A stretch of DNA of 64,000 bases. Origin: Adiantum capillus-veneris (taxonomy: Eukaryota; Streptophyta; Polypodiopsida; Polypodiales; Pteridaceae). The stretch lies in NCBI GenBank assembly GCA_014529385.2, contig CM043960.1, forward strand, positions 23,140,896 to 23,204,895, written 5' to 3'. Numbering within the stretch: the first letter of the stretch is position 1; each line of letters begins with the position of its first letter. This document shows positions 1-9,971 of this stretch, one piece after another. The notes under the pieces were generated by a model. That model did not search any database, was not told the DNA's origin, and worked only from the letters and a program-made list of their open reading frames with translations. The translations under genes were made by a program, and so were the position numbers.

Positions 1-1584
1 GAATCCAAAAAGCCTGAATCAATCACCATATAGGTATTAAACCAACCATTTAAATTATAATCATACCAGTATTAAGTTTTCTCAGTATATGATGGATACC
101 CGACGAAAGGTATCCCGAGAAATTTTGTGTGTTTGAAATTAAAATCCCATCATTCAGAATCATGTATTGAGAGACTTAAATACTGTTTGCAAAAGCATAT
201 TGTGTAAAGAACAAAACAAAGAAGAATTTCTTGATATAAAATTCATTATAAAATACTCTAATACATGACAAAGTAGGAGCTTAAGCCGGAACTTCTACCA
301 GATGAGAAGGATCTTCAACCACAAGGACAATTTAGTTAGAACTAATTTGTACTAAATGGGTGATAGGTATCCAAGCAATCCCCACTGCTTGTTATTGCTG
401 TCACATCCCAGACCCCAACCATACTCCTAAGTATATATTATGTTTTCTTTAGCCTGCCTATGCAAATATGGTCTATTACGGTCTTTGAAAAATTTAATGG
501 GTTTACATGGTTTGGAGATATGGTCTCTAACTGCTATTGGCTTGGTTTTCTTTGGCCTACTATGTGCAACCATGAGCTTGTCTCGATTTTGTTGTCGCTT
601 AAATGTGTCCTGAGTGATGCACATCCTAACCGTTTGCCTGTAACCCTGCTTATCAGCAAATAATTATACATATGTGGTTAGTATCTTTTTGTAGTAGACC
701 TAATTGTTGCTTCATTTATTGATTCATCTATTGGAATCCCTCTATTACATGACATATACAGCTACTTTTTAACATACAAAGTTACCCAATTTTTTTAATT
801 TGTAAAAATTTCTACGACATCTTGTTTGTACTATCAATCTTTTTTCAAAAAAAAAACCAAAAGTAAACATTGCCTTTTCCCTCACATGAGGTTGTCATAA
901 CACATGCTTGCATAATCTATATTCATGCTTGCTCTCAACCAAAATATGGAGGTTTTTCTTAAAAAAACAACTCGTAATGTAATTGCCTTGATAAAGTACA
1001 TAAAAATAAAAGAAACTAAGTGAAAGTAGAACTTCATGTACTATATTACCTGTTTATTATTTGTCGTCATCATCTGTGTTACTCTTCTTGTATGTGTCTA
1101 TTTGTCCAATGTTCTACAATCTTGTCATTGCTACACCCTTCAATCGATATTTTTAGATACTAATTATTATATTTTATCTCCATGTTTCACTTTTAATGCC
1201 ACACCATGTGTATCTATCGATGTATGTGTACATGTGAATAAAAATCTGTGTGTAGTTTGTATATATGCTTGTGCGCATGTATATGTGTGTGTAGTCCAAA
1301 AAATTAAAACGTTTTTTTATTAAAGCACGCCTGTATATGTGGGTTTTATAACTAATCCCTTCTTATGTATGTAGCTTTTCATGTATTTCCAACCATGTGT
1401 CTAAAAAACCTTTTCTCATGCATCTCTATCTGTGTGTGTGGTACTTTAGAGACAACAATCAATTACTTTTATGTGTATACGTATTGGAAAAAACTCACTG
1501 CACTTGTACCAAGGTATGAAAAAACATATTTAACTGTGTATGGGGTATAAAAAACCGTTTACCTTTCTGTTTGTATGAGAAAAA
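1..1584. other. AT-rich non-coding stretch
   Basis: I see no convincing gene here. Short ORFs on both strands have no family motif. The gypsy homology shared with the gag region near 39.1 kb begins only at about 1585, so this stretch is either a diverged upstream part of the element or older sequence into which it was joined. Read on the minus strand, its first part continues from the unknown ORF at 23536-24075 of the duplicate copy. Confidence 0.5.
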
Positions 1585-2242
1585 CCTGAGGAGCTTGTGG
1601 TAGAAACCAATAAAGAGAAATCCAAAGTGGTGGTAGAACCCCACCTTGAAACTAAAGAGCTAGAACTCATAGTGCCTGACAGTGAAAATGCTTTAGATGG
1701 AATTCCGATCGTGAAAGAAAACTGGCCAGGACATTTATGGGAAAAAGTGAGAGAGATTAATGATGGGCGGGAGCATAACTTTGAAATCAACTCCTATAGA
1801 GGAAGCTTGGTTAGACAATTCACCTCCTAATATGGACATGGATATACGATCCTTATATGGGGATTGCCGTTCTGAAGCATAAGGAATGTCTAAGCCATTG
1901 ATTGTAAAAACACTACCCTCATACTTAGGAGACAACAAAGATGAGTCCATAGTGTGCAAAACCACTCAGGTAAAAAGAGCGGAACAAACCCTAGAGGTAG
2001 AGAACATCCATTCAATAATATCAACACCCATTCAATGTACTCTTACCTTGGGATAACTATTAAAAATTAAACCATATTTATGGAATGATTTATATAAAAC
2101 TCTAGAGAAAGTGGGGATAACGGGGCTAATTGCAAAAAAAATGGGTAAATTGAAACATGAATTGAATAACAAGGAGATTAGAGCCGTCCCTATGAACAAA
2201 GTCAGAGAATACTAAGAGGGTGAAGAAGGAAACACAACCCTT
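1585..2242 (+). pseudogene. Gypsy gag-protease linker, broken
   Basis: The translation matches, with changes, the better preserved copy at 39091-39737 (shared landmarks include VEPHLETKE, IVPDSE and WPGHLWEKVREI). It therefore belongs to the region between gag and protease in this family. Several in-frame stops and shifts break it, for example where the text runs from WPGHLWEKVREI into a different frame after about 1760. No catalytic residues are expected in this linker. It leads directly into the protease ORF at 2243. Confidence 0.75.
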
Positions 2243-2761
2243 TTGGTGAGATATCATGATGTAGAAACCATGGCAATACTGGACAGCGGGGAAGGCATAG
2301 CCATAGCCATAAAAGCAGTATGGGAATCATGGGGAAAACCAGCCATTAGACACACTCGAATGAAATTACAATTGGCAGATGGACACATAGAAAAACCCCT
2401 GGGTCTGCTTGAAAAAGTGATAGTTAGTTCCTGTGGAATTGATTATCAACATACTTTTGTGATAGTGGACTTTGAAAAGAAACTTAATTATGAAATCATC
2501 TTGGGAAGGCCATTCATGCGGCAAGTACATCTCATTCAAGATTGGAGAAACAATTACCTGTACTTGAAGCAAGTGGGATCAATCACAAGGGTTAATTTGA
2601 AAGATCACACTTATAGAGATGTAATAAAAACACCCATTCAAGAATTTGACTTAGTCTCTTCAGTTGAATCAAAGCTTCCATCTTGGTTAAACAAAGACAC
2701 ACCTATTTGGATGTGTGGAGCTTCAAAAATGGGAGTTCAAAACGAGAAGAATGTATCTTAG
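2243..2761 (+). pseudogene. Retropepsin-like protease fragment (Ty3/gypsy)
   Basis: This 172-residue open stretch has the aspartic protease signature ILDSG at residues 12-16 and the second hallmark ILGRPFMRQ about 80 residues later, in the order expected for one retropepsin monomer. In a live element it would cut the Gag-Pol polyprotein inside the particle. The frame is open and the DSG triad is intact, but it sits inside a polyprotein broken on both sides, so I treat it as part of a dead element. The copy at 26334-26852 is identical in translation. Confidence 0.85.
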
Positions 2762-3538
2762 AAAGGGATTGCACGGATGATACATATATACGTGAACCCT
2801 TTCCGGAGCATTTTGTTTGATCCATTTGAATGGAATCAAATTTTGGCAACATTGGATGTGTGTATGAATACATTTATGCCTACTCAATTTTGCAATGAGG
2901 ATGGCTACAACATAATTTCCATACAAATGGTCTCAACCATTCAAATTGAAGATGAAGTTCAAGAGCCCAGGGACTTATTGAAAGCTCAACACATCTTTCA
3001 AGACCTCTATTATGATGCTTTTGATGAGTTTAAAGAATATTCAGCTACATCCAATAATTTTGGATCAGAAAAAGAACATGTGAGAGCCCAACTACTCCTA
3101 AAAGGAGGAGAGGAAAAGTTTTTTGACTTCCCAAATAAAAAACCAAGAAGACAAATATGGTATAGAAGGAAAAGAGAAACCAAAAACTTGAAATCTAGAC
3201 CTATGTCATCAGTTTCTAACAGAACATAGTTTTTGATGCAGACAGATGCACACGATTGTGTCAAAGACAAAATCATGGGTAGATATCTTTCAAACAACAA
3301 GCAAGGTACATCAAAAACACCAAGGAAAATGAAAAAGGAAACTCAATCAAAACCTAAGCACCAGGATGATGAATCATCCATGACACGGGTTGAACGAAAG
3401 AAAAAATATCAAGAGTTGAAGAAAACTTTGAAGGAGGTGTATACCATTGAAATGGACACAATCAAGGAAGAGAATAAAGATGGAATGAGTGTTCCATCCC
3501 ACTACAAAAAATATACTCTCCAAAACTAAAAGATCATA
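2762..3538 (+). pseudogene. Protease-RT linker of gypsy pol
   Basis: Two long open stretches (2777-3229 and 3233-3529) link protease to RT. They encode hydrophilic, lysine/glutamate-rich sequence with an ERKKKYQELKKTL type helix near 3390-3430. I recognise no domain. The position between protease and RT, and the absence of long random-looking gaps, support its being polyprotein linker. The duplicate at 24-27 kb stops matching inside this linker, at about 2990. Confidence 0.6.
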
Positions 3539-4582
3539 GTGGAACAACCTGAAAGGGAAGTAAAAAAGCAGGGTGAGTCATATGAAGGAACTGAAAATGC
3601 AAAGAAAATAGATTTAGCCGAACCAAGTGAAAAGCCCAGATATGCCTACATTGTGAATGACTTGACTGAAGAAGAAGAAGAAGAGCTTTTGCTAAGCTTA
3701 TTAAGAGAATACCGAGATTTATTTGGTTGGTCTTATAAAGATCTCAACTGTGTTGATCCAAAAATTTATCAACATACCATTACTATGATAGATGATGCAA
3801 AACCGAGTAGACAATGGACATATATTTATAATGAAACATTTGTCAAAAAGATCAAAGAAGAGATAGAAAAGCTCAAGGAAGCTGAATTCATTTATGAAAT
3901 TGAACACATAGATTGGGTGTCTCCAAATGTGGTGGTACCCAAGAAAAATGGAAAATTAAGAGTATGTGTCAATCTCAAAAAAGTGAACGCAACCACCATT
4001 AGAGATAACTACCCTCTTCCAATCACCGAGCATGTTTTAGGACGAGTTGCAGGAAAGAAGCTCACAAATTTTTAGATGGATTTTTGGGGTACAATCAACT
4101 TTTGGTTGATCCAAAGGATCAGCATAAAACTGCCTTTGCAACTGAATGGGGTATTTTTGCCTATAAAGTTATGCCTTTTCGGTTAAGTAATGCTCCTGCC
4201 ACATTCCAAAGATTGATGAGCCATGCTTTCAAAGAATATCTTAGGAATTTCTTGGAAGTATATATGGATGATTTATGTGTATGTTCATCAATCTAAGCTG
4301 ATCATTTTGAACATCTCAAAAGGGTCTTCAAAAAACGTAGACTTTATAGGATTTGCTTAAATCCTAAAAAGTACACAGTTATGGCCAGATGAGGAAATGT
4401 CTAAAAACGGCATAGCGACTAATATGGATAAAATTCATGTTATTTTTGAATTGTCAAGACCGACAACAGTCAAAGGGATTCAGGATTTCATGGGACATTG
4501 TGGATATTATAGACGATTCATTTATATGTATGCTATAATTGCAAAACCCATGTGTCCTGATTACACTCTTTGTATGGACTAA
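3539..4582 (+). pseudogene. Ty3/gypsy reverse transcriptase, frameshifted
   Basis: RT would copy the element RNA into cDNA. Fingers and palm are clear: WVSPNVVVPKKNGKLRVCVN near 3913-3972, MPFRLSNAPATFQRLM near 4171-4218 and the catalytic YMDD box at about 4261-4272. The connection region follows, with GIQDFMGHCGYYRRFI near 4475-4522. A one-base loss in a T run at about 4071 shifts the frame, a TAA at 4294-4296 interrupts it just after YMDD, and another shift lies near 4390. The domain order and length are normal for a plant gypsy RT, so decay rather than rearrangement has killed it. Confidence 0.9.
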
Positions 4583-4587
4583 TTAGT

Positions 4588-5204
4588 GTGAAGAATCCTT
4601 CCTGAAGCTTAAAAAAGCTCTCACTACAGTCCCAATATTGAAAGCACTAGATTGGAATAAGATATTCCATGTACACGTTGATGTTTCCAATTTTTCCATT
4701 GGGTGTATATTAGCTCAACCAGGCGATGGAAATATCGATTTCTCCATTTCCTATTCTAGTAGACAGCTGAAGGTGGTGGAGGAAAACTAGACAACCACCA
4801 AAAGAGAAGGATTAGGGATGATCTTTGCCGTAAAAAAGTATATGCATTACTTATTAGCCAGCAAATTTGTGTTCTTTGTGGACCACCAAGCTTTATTGTA
4901 TTTTGTCAAAAAGCCATGCCACACAGGAAGAATAGTGAGATGGTTCATCATTCTTTTGGAATTTGATTTCACTGTAGTTGTAAAAAGATGCACCACATAC
5001 CAAGGAGCAGATCATTTATCAAGGATTATTTTAGGAGAACCACCAAAAGGGGTAGAAGATGATCTACCAAATACATATTTGTTCTTCGTGGAAATGATAC
5101 CCCGTTGGTCAAAAAACATGGTTTCATTGATGACTATAGCTCAAGTGGATTCTCAAATATCACTTCCTATTACACCAGGATTAATTGGACAATCAGCTAT
5201 GTAA
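4588..5204 (+). pseudogene. Gypsy RNase H domain, one internal stop
   Basis: This follows the RT connection. The start of the fold is visible as FHVHVDVSNFSIGCILAQ near 4660-4716, where the usual first catalytic aspartate lies, then YSSRQL, then KREGLGMIFAVKKYMHYL and FFVDHQALLYF. The domain ends near GADHLSRI (about 5010-5030), the usual RNase H exit motif. An in-frame TAG at 4788-4790 breaks the reading. In a live element it would degrade the RNA strand of the RNA-DNA hybrid. Confidence 0.85.
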
Positions 5205-5213
5205 CTAGTTGCT

Positions 5214-5513
5214 ATGCTATACAAAATAAATCGAGATGGAATATTTATTTTGTGTATTAATCATGAGGAGAAAACGCATCACATAAATCAATCACACATT
5301 ACCATAGTAGGACTTCACTTTGCAAAAGACCAAACTATGCAACGGATCCTAAGACTTAGAGTATTTTGGCCAACCATGAGGAGTGATGTTCACTCATCTG
5401 TGAAAGACTGTCTTGAATACCAAAAACAAACACTGGTAGCTTATGTGACTTTATTTCAAATCTCACTTATTCCTAAGTGGAATAACGATATAGTTACTTA
5501 CTTAACAAGCTGA
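5214..5513 (+). pseudogene. First H2C2-like zinc module before integrase
   Basis: The reading contains His at 5295-5297, His at 5316-5318, Cys at 5409-5411 and, where the last Cys should be, Tyr at 5418-5420. The spacing is H-x6-H-x30-C-x2-Y, with RVFWPTM in the middle, typical of the integrase zinc finger. A second module with the same spacing and four good ligands lies at 5674-5799. This copy therefore looks like a tandem duplicate of the integrase N-terminal domain that has lost one ligand. The linker after it (about 5450-5650) reads into the second module. Confidence 0.7.
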
Positions 5514-5516
5514 ACA

Positions 5517-6743
5517 TTTCCAGAGGATATGACTAAACGTCGCCAAAGAGCTATTGAAACTGAAGTAAGAGACTATGCTCTTATTGGAAACCAATTGTAT
5601 AGGAGGGGAAAAGATCAACATTTGCGTCTCCGTACAAATGAAGATGAATATATACCACATTCTAGAACAAGCACATGCTCGATTAGCTGGAAGTCACTTT
5701 TCTAGTGAAACCACCACTAGAGCAATTTTAATGGCATGCATATGGTGGCCAACACTTTTTGCAAATGCCAAAGAATATGCTTGAAGATGTGATGCATGCC
5801 AATGAGAAAAAATGCCAACAAGGGTAGATAGCATGCCTTTAAGACCAATGATGGGGGGTAGAGCTTTTGCAAAATGGGGCATAGATTTTGCCGGTCCAAT
5901 ACAGCCACCTGATTATAGAAGTCAAGCTCAATATATCATTGTAGCTACGGACTATTTGACCAAGTGGGCAAAGGCTAAGGCAACTAGGAAGAATGATGAT
6001 AGAACCACAGTCGCATTCTTGTATGAGAATGTATTCTCACAAGATATGGACTTCCAATAGAAATTTTTAGTGATAGGGGAAATCATTTCCTCAATGAGGT
6101 AATTGAGTATCTACTGATTGAATTTATGGTCATCCATAACAAATCTGCTCCATATCATCCACAAGAAAATGGAAAAGCTAAGCACACGAATAAAATTCTT
6201 AGCTTAGTATTGACTAAAATGGTTAGTTCAGAACGACTGGATTGGGAAATGAATCTACATGCTGCTCTATGGGCTTATAGAGTTTCATTCAAGACAGCTT
6301 TAAATGCTACACCCTTTAACTTTGTTTATGGTCTTGATACCATACTACCGATGGAATTTCTATTGCCAGCACTAAGGGTAGCTAAAGATCTTGAGTGGAC
6401 AAGACATGAATTTTTAGAAAGGCTTGAAGCTTTAGAAAAGCTTGATGAACAAAGGCTAACAGCCATAGCTCACATCTATGCACAAAAACGAAAGCAAAAA
6501 TAGTTTTTTGATTCACATTTAGTCACCAAAATCTTCAAAAAAGGGGGCCTAGTTTTAGTTTATTACCTTAAGCAACACATTCCCGAATTCAAGAAAAATG
6601 GAAATGGATTGTTTGTCATTGAAGATGTATCTCCAAGTGGAGCAGTTAAATTGTCCACTTTATATGGTGAACCAATGGCTAATTGGATTAGTGGATGTCG
6701 CTTAAAGAAGTACCATGTTCCTGTCATAAAATGTAATATCTAA
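5517..6743 (+). pseudogene. Ty3/gypsy integrase, inactivated
   Basis: Integrase would insert the cDNA into chromosomes. An intact-ligand H2C2 finger (5674-5799) comes first, with a TGA at 5782-5784 inside it. The core follows: GIDF with the first Asp at 5884-5886, a frameshift near 6040, SDRG with the second Asp at 6072-6074, and PYHPQ. The third catalytic residue, 35 residues further, should be Glu but is Lys (AAG, 6180-6182). The C-terminal part passes a TAG at 6501-6503 and stays in frame to the stop at 6741-6743. It is dead by shift, stops and active-site change. Confidence 0.88.
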
Positions 6744-6762
6744 CCAATCCAAATGATTTTCT

Positions 6763-6945
6763 CATATTAAACTGATCATTTAATGTGGGAGAATAAATGC
6801 AAACAAGGGTTAGAATATAGACATGTGCTTAAGGATCTGTTTTAACAAGGGGCCAAGGTTAAGGGGTCCAAATGAGAGATGGTATGTTAAAGAGCAATGT
6901 TACCTAATGGAGCTTAAAGACCTTAGGGTTAGCTTCATTAAAAAC
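6763..6945 (+). repeat. 3' internal end and LTR fragment of gypsy element
   Basis: Just after the pol stop lies an inverted repeat (6763-6787, 9-base arms with one mismatch), then a TGTGGGAGAATAAA-type LTR start near 6784. This sequence matches, on the opposite strand, the ends of the three LTR units at 45961-48742, including the stretch around AGGGTTAGCTTCATTAAA. The match fades after about 6945, so the LTR is truncated or diverged there. Confidence 0.7.
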
Positions 6946-7508
6946 TTTATAAAGTTTATTCACTTCACTATTCAATTTCTAAAGATAACCAAGTTGGTTG
7001 TTCATAATCTATATCGATTAGATAGATTACTCCGTAATATTGAAAATATTAGTGGCCCATCTTTACCAATCATTTTTGGAGGGCCATCTGTAAACGATTA
7101 GGGAGAAACATTTCAATATCAATGCTACTACTCATCCAAACATAAATAGATAGCTTGTAAATATTAATTTAGTGCTAGAGAATATGCTAAGAGAGTATAT
7201 CAACAAGAAGCAATCTAATTGGAAAGATTACCTATAATTTCAAATTTTGATTACTATAATGCAAAGCATGTTGCCACTACATGTCCCCCCAAAAGGGGAA
7301 AAAATGGAGTCATATAGACAGAGTATGGCCTTGCCTCATATGGGGGCCGAAGGCCGAAGATACAGACGTGAGATAGTCTTGAATCTCCCAATTCGTCCTC
7401 TTACGGTAGCAGGAGCTACAAATGTGGGCTAGGGAGTGTTTACCGTTGGGCTAGTAGTTCTGAACGCCCAAGGGGTGGGAAATTGGAGACCTTTTGGGCC
7501 GGCCGGGC
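6946..7508. other. Spacer between gypsy LTR and heat-shock gene
   Basis: I see no gene. The left part is AT-rich and may be the diverged rest of the LTR. GC content rises from about 7440, marking the start of the host gene promoter. Confidence 0.4.
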
Positions 7509-7543
7509 AGAAAGGTCCGGAAGGGTCGAGAGAAGTCCAAAAG
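7509..7543 (+). promoter_or_regulatory. Heat shock element array (7 contiguous units)
   Basis: Read in 5-base steps the sequence is aGAAa gGTCc gGAAg gGTCg aGAGa aGTCc aAAAg. That is alternating nGAAn and nTTCn-like units, with GTC standing for TTC in three units. Heat shock factor trimers bind such alternating pentamers. The array ends about 13 bases upstream of a TATA-like box and about 130 bases upstream of the sHSP start codon, a standard layout for a heat-inducible promoter. Confidence 0.72.
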
Positions 7544-7556
7544 GTGCTGCGATTCG

Positions 7557-7565
7557 GCTTTAAAA
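7557..7565 (+). promoter_or_regulatory. TATA-like box of the sHSP gene
   Basis: CTTTAAAAT lies between the heat shock element array and the start codon at 7672. It leaves room for an untranslated leader of roughly 70-80 bases. Confidence 0.55.
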
Positions 7566-7671
7566 TGCGAACCAGCCCCGTCATAAACCCCAGTCAATCT
7601 GTGAACACGTCCTTTTCGCTGCTGCTATCTTCCATCGCCGACCTCGACCGCAAGCTACACCTCACACTGCA

Positions 7672-8426
7672 ATGGCGATCTCCCTCTTCGGTGGCCGCAG
7701 GAGCGATGATCCCTTCGAGTCTTTGCTTTTCGACACCTTCTCCTTCCCTTTCTCCTCCTCGCTCATGCGCTTCCCTGAGCACCCTTCCTTCGCCCGTGAT
7801 GTTACCGCCGTTGCCAACACGAAGGTAGACTGGAAGGAGACTTCCGACTCCCACATTTTCAAGGCCAATTTGCCAGGTACGACTTCCTTTTGCCCTTGCC
7901 CACCTGCATCTTCTTCGTGGCAGAAACTGCATGCATTTAAGGCTGAGAGTTTGCACGAGCTCAGGGTGTTAGTTGTGCATTTCTTGCGCTGCGGGGTTCC
8001 TATGGCCCTTGTCCTCAAGGCAGTATTCAGGCATTGGCGTGCTTTGTGAATCTTGCTGAGGAGAAATCACATCCCAACCATGCGCGCGGTTTAATTCCCC
8101 CTGAACGATTCGTGGCGCTAAGCTATGTCAAATCTGTGTAATGTTGTGCAGGGTTGGCCAAGGAGGATGTGAAGGTGCAGGTGGAAGATGGTCGAGTACC
8201 ACAGATCAGCGGTGAGCGCAAGAAGGAAGAGAGTTCGTCCGACGACGGCTGGCACCGCGTGGAGCGGGCACAAGGCAGCTTTCTGCGGCGCTTCCGCCTG
8301 CCTGACAATGCCAAAGTGGAGCAGGTGAAAGCTGCCATGGAGAATGGCGTGCTTACCGTGACGGTGCCCAAGATGGCCCTGCCTGAGCCCAAGTCTGCTG
8401 TCAAGTCCGTCGACATATCTGGCTGA
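7672..8426 (+). CDS. Class I cytosolic small heat shock protein, one intron
   Basis: An ATP-independent chaperone that holds unfolding proteins during heat stress, acting as a cytosolic oligomer. The model joins 7672-7876 and 8152-8426, giving 159 residues, the normal length for 17-18 kDa plant sHSPs. The N-terminus [11 protein letters not shown] and C-terminus SVDISG are class I hallmarks. The alpha-crystallin domain starts near residue 43 and includes VDWKET, WHRVER and [10 protein letters not shown], then GVLTVTVPK near residues 134-142. A C-terminal V-x-I anchor is present. The frame is intact and the promoter carries heat shock elements, so the gene is probably functional. Odd points are the intron, since class I genes are usually intronless, and RVPQISGE, where Leu is more usual than Pro. 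Confidence 0.92.
7877..8151 (+). other. Phase-1 intron in the sHSP gene
   Basis: The 275-base intron begins GTACG after CCAG and ends TTGTGCAG. Splicing restores the motif [14 protein letters not shown] across the junction, with the Gly codon split after its first base. Without splicing the frame hits a stop at 8047-8049, so the intron is needed for a complete alpha-crystallin domain. Confidence 0.88.
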
Positions 8427-9728
8427 ATGAATGATGAGGGCACACTCCAGCTGCTGCAGATTTTGTATCCCATCTACTAGAACAACAAAAGAATACAACC
8501 TAAAGAGTGACCAAATGTAATCGGCTGCTCATGAATTTCCAAAATGCCCTTCATTTTCCAAGAATACCCCTGCTTGTGAGATTGATGAAAAAAATGTAGC
8601 TTTTCATAAGAAACCTGATTGTGTATCAATACAAAATGTTAAAATTAGAATTTGAGTTGTAGGCTTCGAAGATGAATTGCTTCATTATCTTTAGATATGT
8701 TTGCCTTTTTTGGGAGGTAATAAACATTGAGAAATCTTGAACAATCCAACCAAAATAAATACAAGGGTATTCTGGTAATTTTTGAAATTTGAGGAGTATT
8801 TTGCTAATGTCCACAATTTAGGAGTGTTTTTTTGGTAATTTTTCCTTGTAACAAACATATAATAAAAGGCCCTTTAAGAGATTCAAAGAGGAGGGTTTTT
8901 TGGGTAATTTTTCCTTGTAAAAACATATAAAATTCCCTTTAAGAAATTCAAAGAGTAAAGCTTGCAAAAGCATCGACACTTTTTGCAATTTAACTCTATT
9001 TTATTAAAATTTTTCCAAACCGGTTGATTCGGTTTTTCAACTGGATCAAGGCTAAGTTGAGGCACACTTTTCTCGAACATTCCAACGGGGCATGCGAAGA
9101 AACAAAGGGGCATGCGGAGACACAAAGACAACTCGAGACATACCCTGTAGAGAAACTCCCAGCTGAACTCAAAATCAAACTCCTATGCATTCACATCGAT
9201 TAAAGTACATTGATCTAAACCACTCCTTCACATAGGCTTCCTTCAGCGCTACGAGACCTCTCCCATATTTTTAAATAAGAATACATCTCCGGTCATCGAG
9301 CCCCTCTCCCTTTTCCTCCAATGATGCTTGCTATCACTTATTGTAAGTGCCAGCAATTCGACTCAATGCTTGACACTCACCCCGTGCTCCATCAGTCGCT
9401 GACATGTCTTGCCATTGTGCGGCCCTCACTTGACCTTGCATGCTTCTTCATCTTTTAATTTCCTTTTTACTTTTCCCATAGGCATCTTAACTAATTCTTG
9501 TTAATACTAATGAAAAAACATTGGGACCACCTACGATTGAATGACATAAATAAATGACCCCCCATTATAACCTATCCTTTGTCCCAAATCCAATTTTTGG
9601 CATGGTATAACATCTTTTCCAATAAATTTATAATCGATGTGTTGGCATGCTATACCACCTTTGAAACATGTTTTCTTTAAAGCGCCCTTGTAAAGTGGAG
9701 GGAACAATCTTGCACCGTCCATTCTCTC
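8427..9728. other. Downstream intergenic region
   Basis: No gene is seen. It should contain the sHSP 3' untranslated region and poly(A) signals, which I cannot place exactly. It includes a tandem duplication at 8827-8955 and otherwise AT-rich unique-looking sequence. Confidence 0.5.
8827..8955. repeat. About 65-base tandem duplication
   Basis: Two adjacent copies share the order TTTTTTGG(G)TAATTTTTCC, TTGTAA, AACATATAA, CCCTTTAAGA and ATTCAAAGAG, with a few substitutions and small indels between them. Confidence 0.8.
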
Positions 9729-9738
9729 AACATGTGAC

Positions 9739-9971
9739 TATAGTCAACCAGTGCTAGCTCAGTTGGTAGAGTCATAGCCTATGTGCCTAACATCTTCGGT
9801 TCAATCTCCCCTTGGCAACCTCTAGACATGGTCTAAGTCCTTAGGGACTTTTCCCATTTGCGGATGTGTGTGTGTTATGGGATGCCTCTTTCCCTACCTG
9901 TGAGGCCGTTGTACATAGGGTGTGTGTGTGTGTTTCAAAGTTCTTGTACTCTCTAAAAAATCAAATAAAAT
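9739..9971 (+). mobile_element. tRNA-derived SINE with target-site duplications
   Basis: A 233-base unit has a Pol III A box TAGCTCAGTTGG (9755-9766) and a B box GGTTCAATCTC (9798-9808), then a tRNA-unrelated body with GT runs and an A/T-rich tail. It is flanked by perfect 10-base direct repeats AACATGTGAC at 9729-9738 and 9972-9981, which mark the insertion. A SINE depends on LINE reverse transcriptase supplied elsewhere. It is not a working tRNA gene, because the anticodon arm does not fold and the unit is far too long. Confidence 0.88.

Larger units (their letters stand above)
1..2990. repeat. Near-identical duplicate, copy 1
   Basis: This block recurs at 24093-27081 in the same orientation. 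By eye I find only about five differences over nearly 3 kb: a homopolymer length change near 850, single substitutions near 1294, 1558 and 2141, and a few changes close to the right end. The copies stop matching after about 2990. The left end of the duplication lies outside the window. It carries an unannotated AT-rich part plus the gag-protease part of a gypsy element, so the duplication is either element amplification or a segmental event. Confidence 0.93.

Noticed and set aside
9751-9810. A tRNA gene
   Set aside because: The A and B boxes are present, but no cloverleaf with an anticodon arm and acceptor stem forms, and target duplications flank a 233-base unit. It is a SINE.
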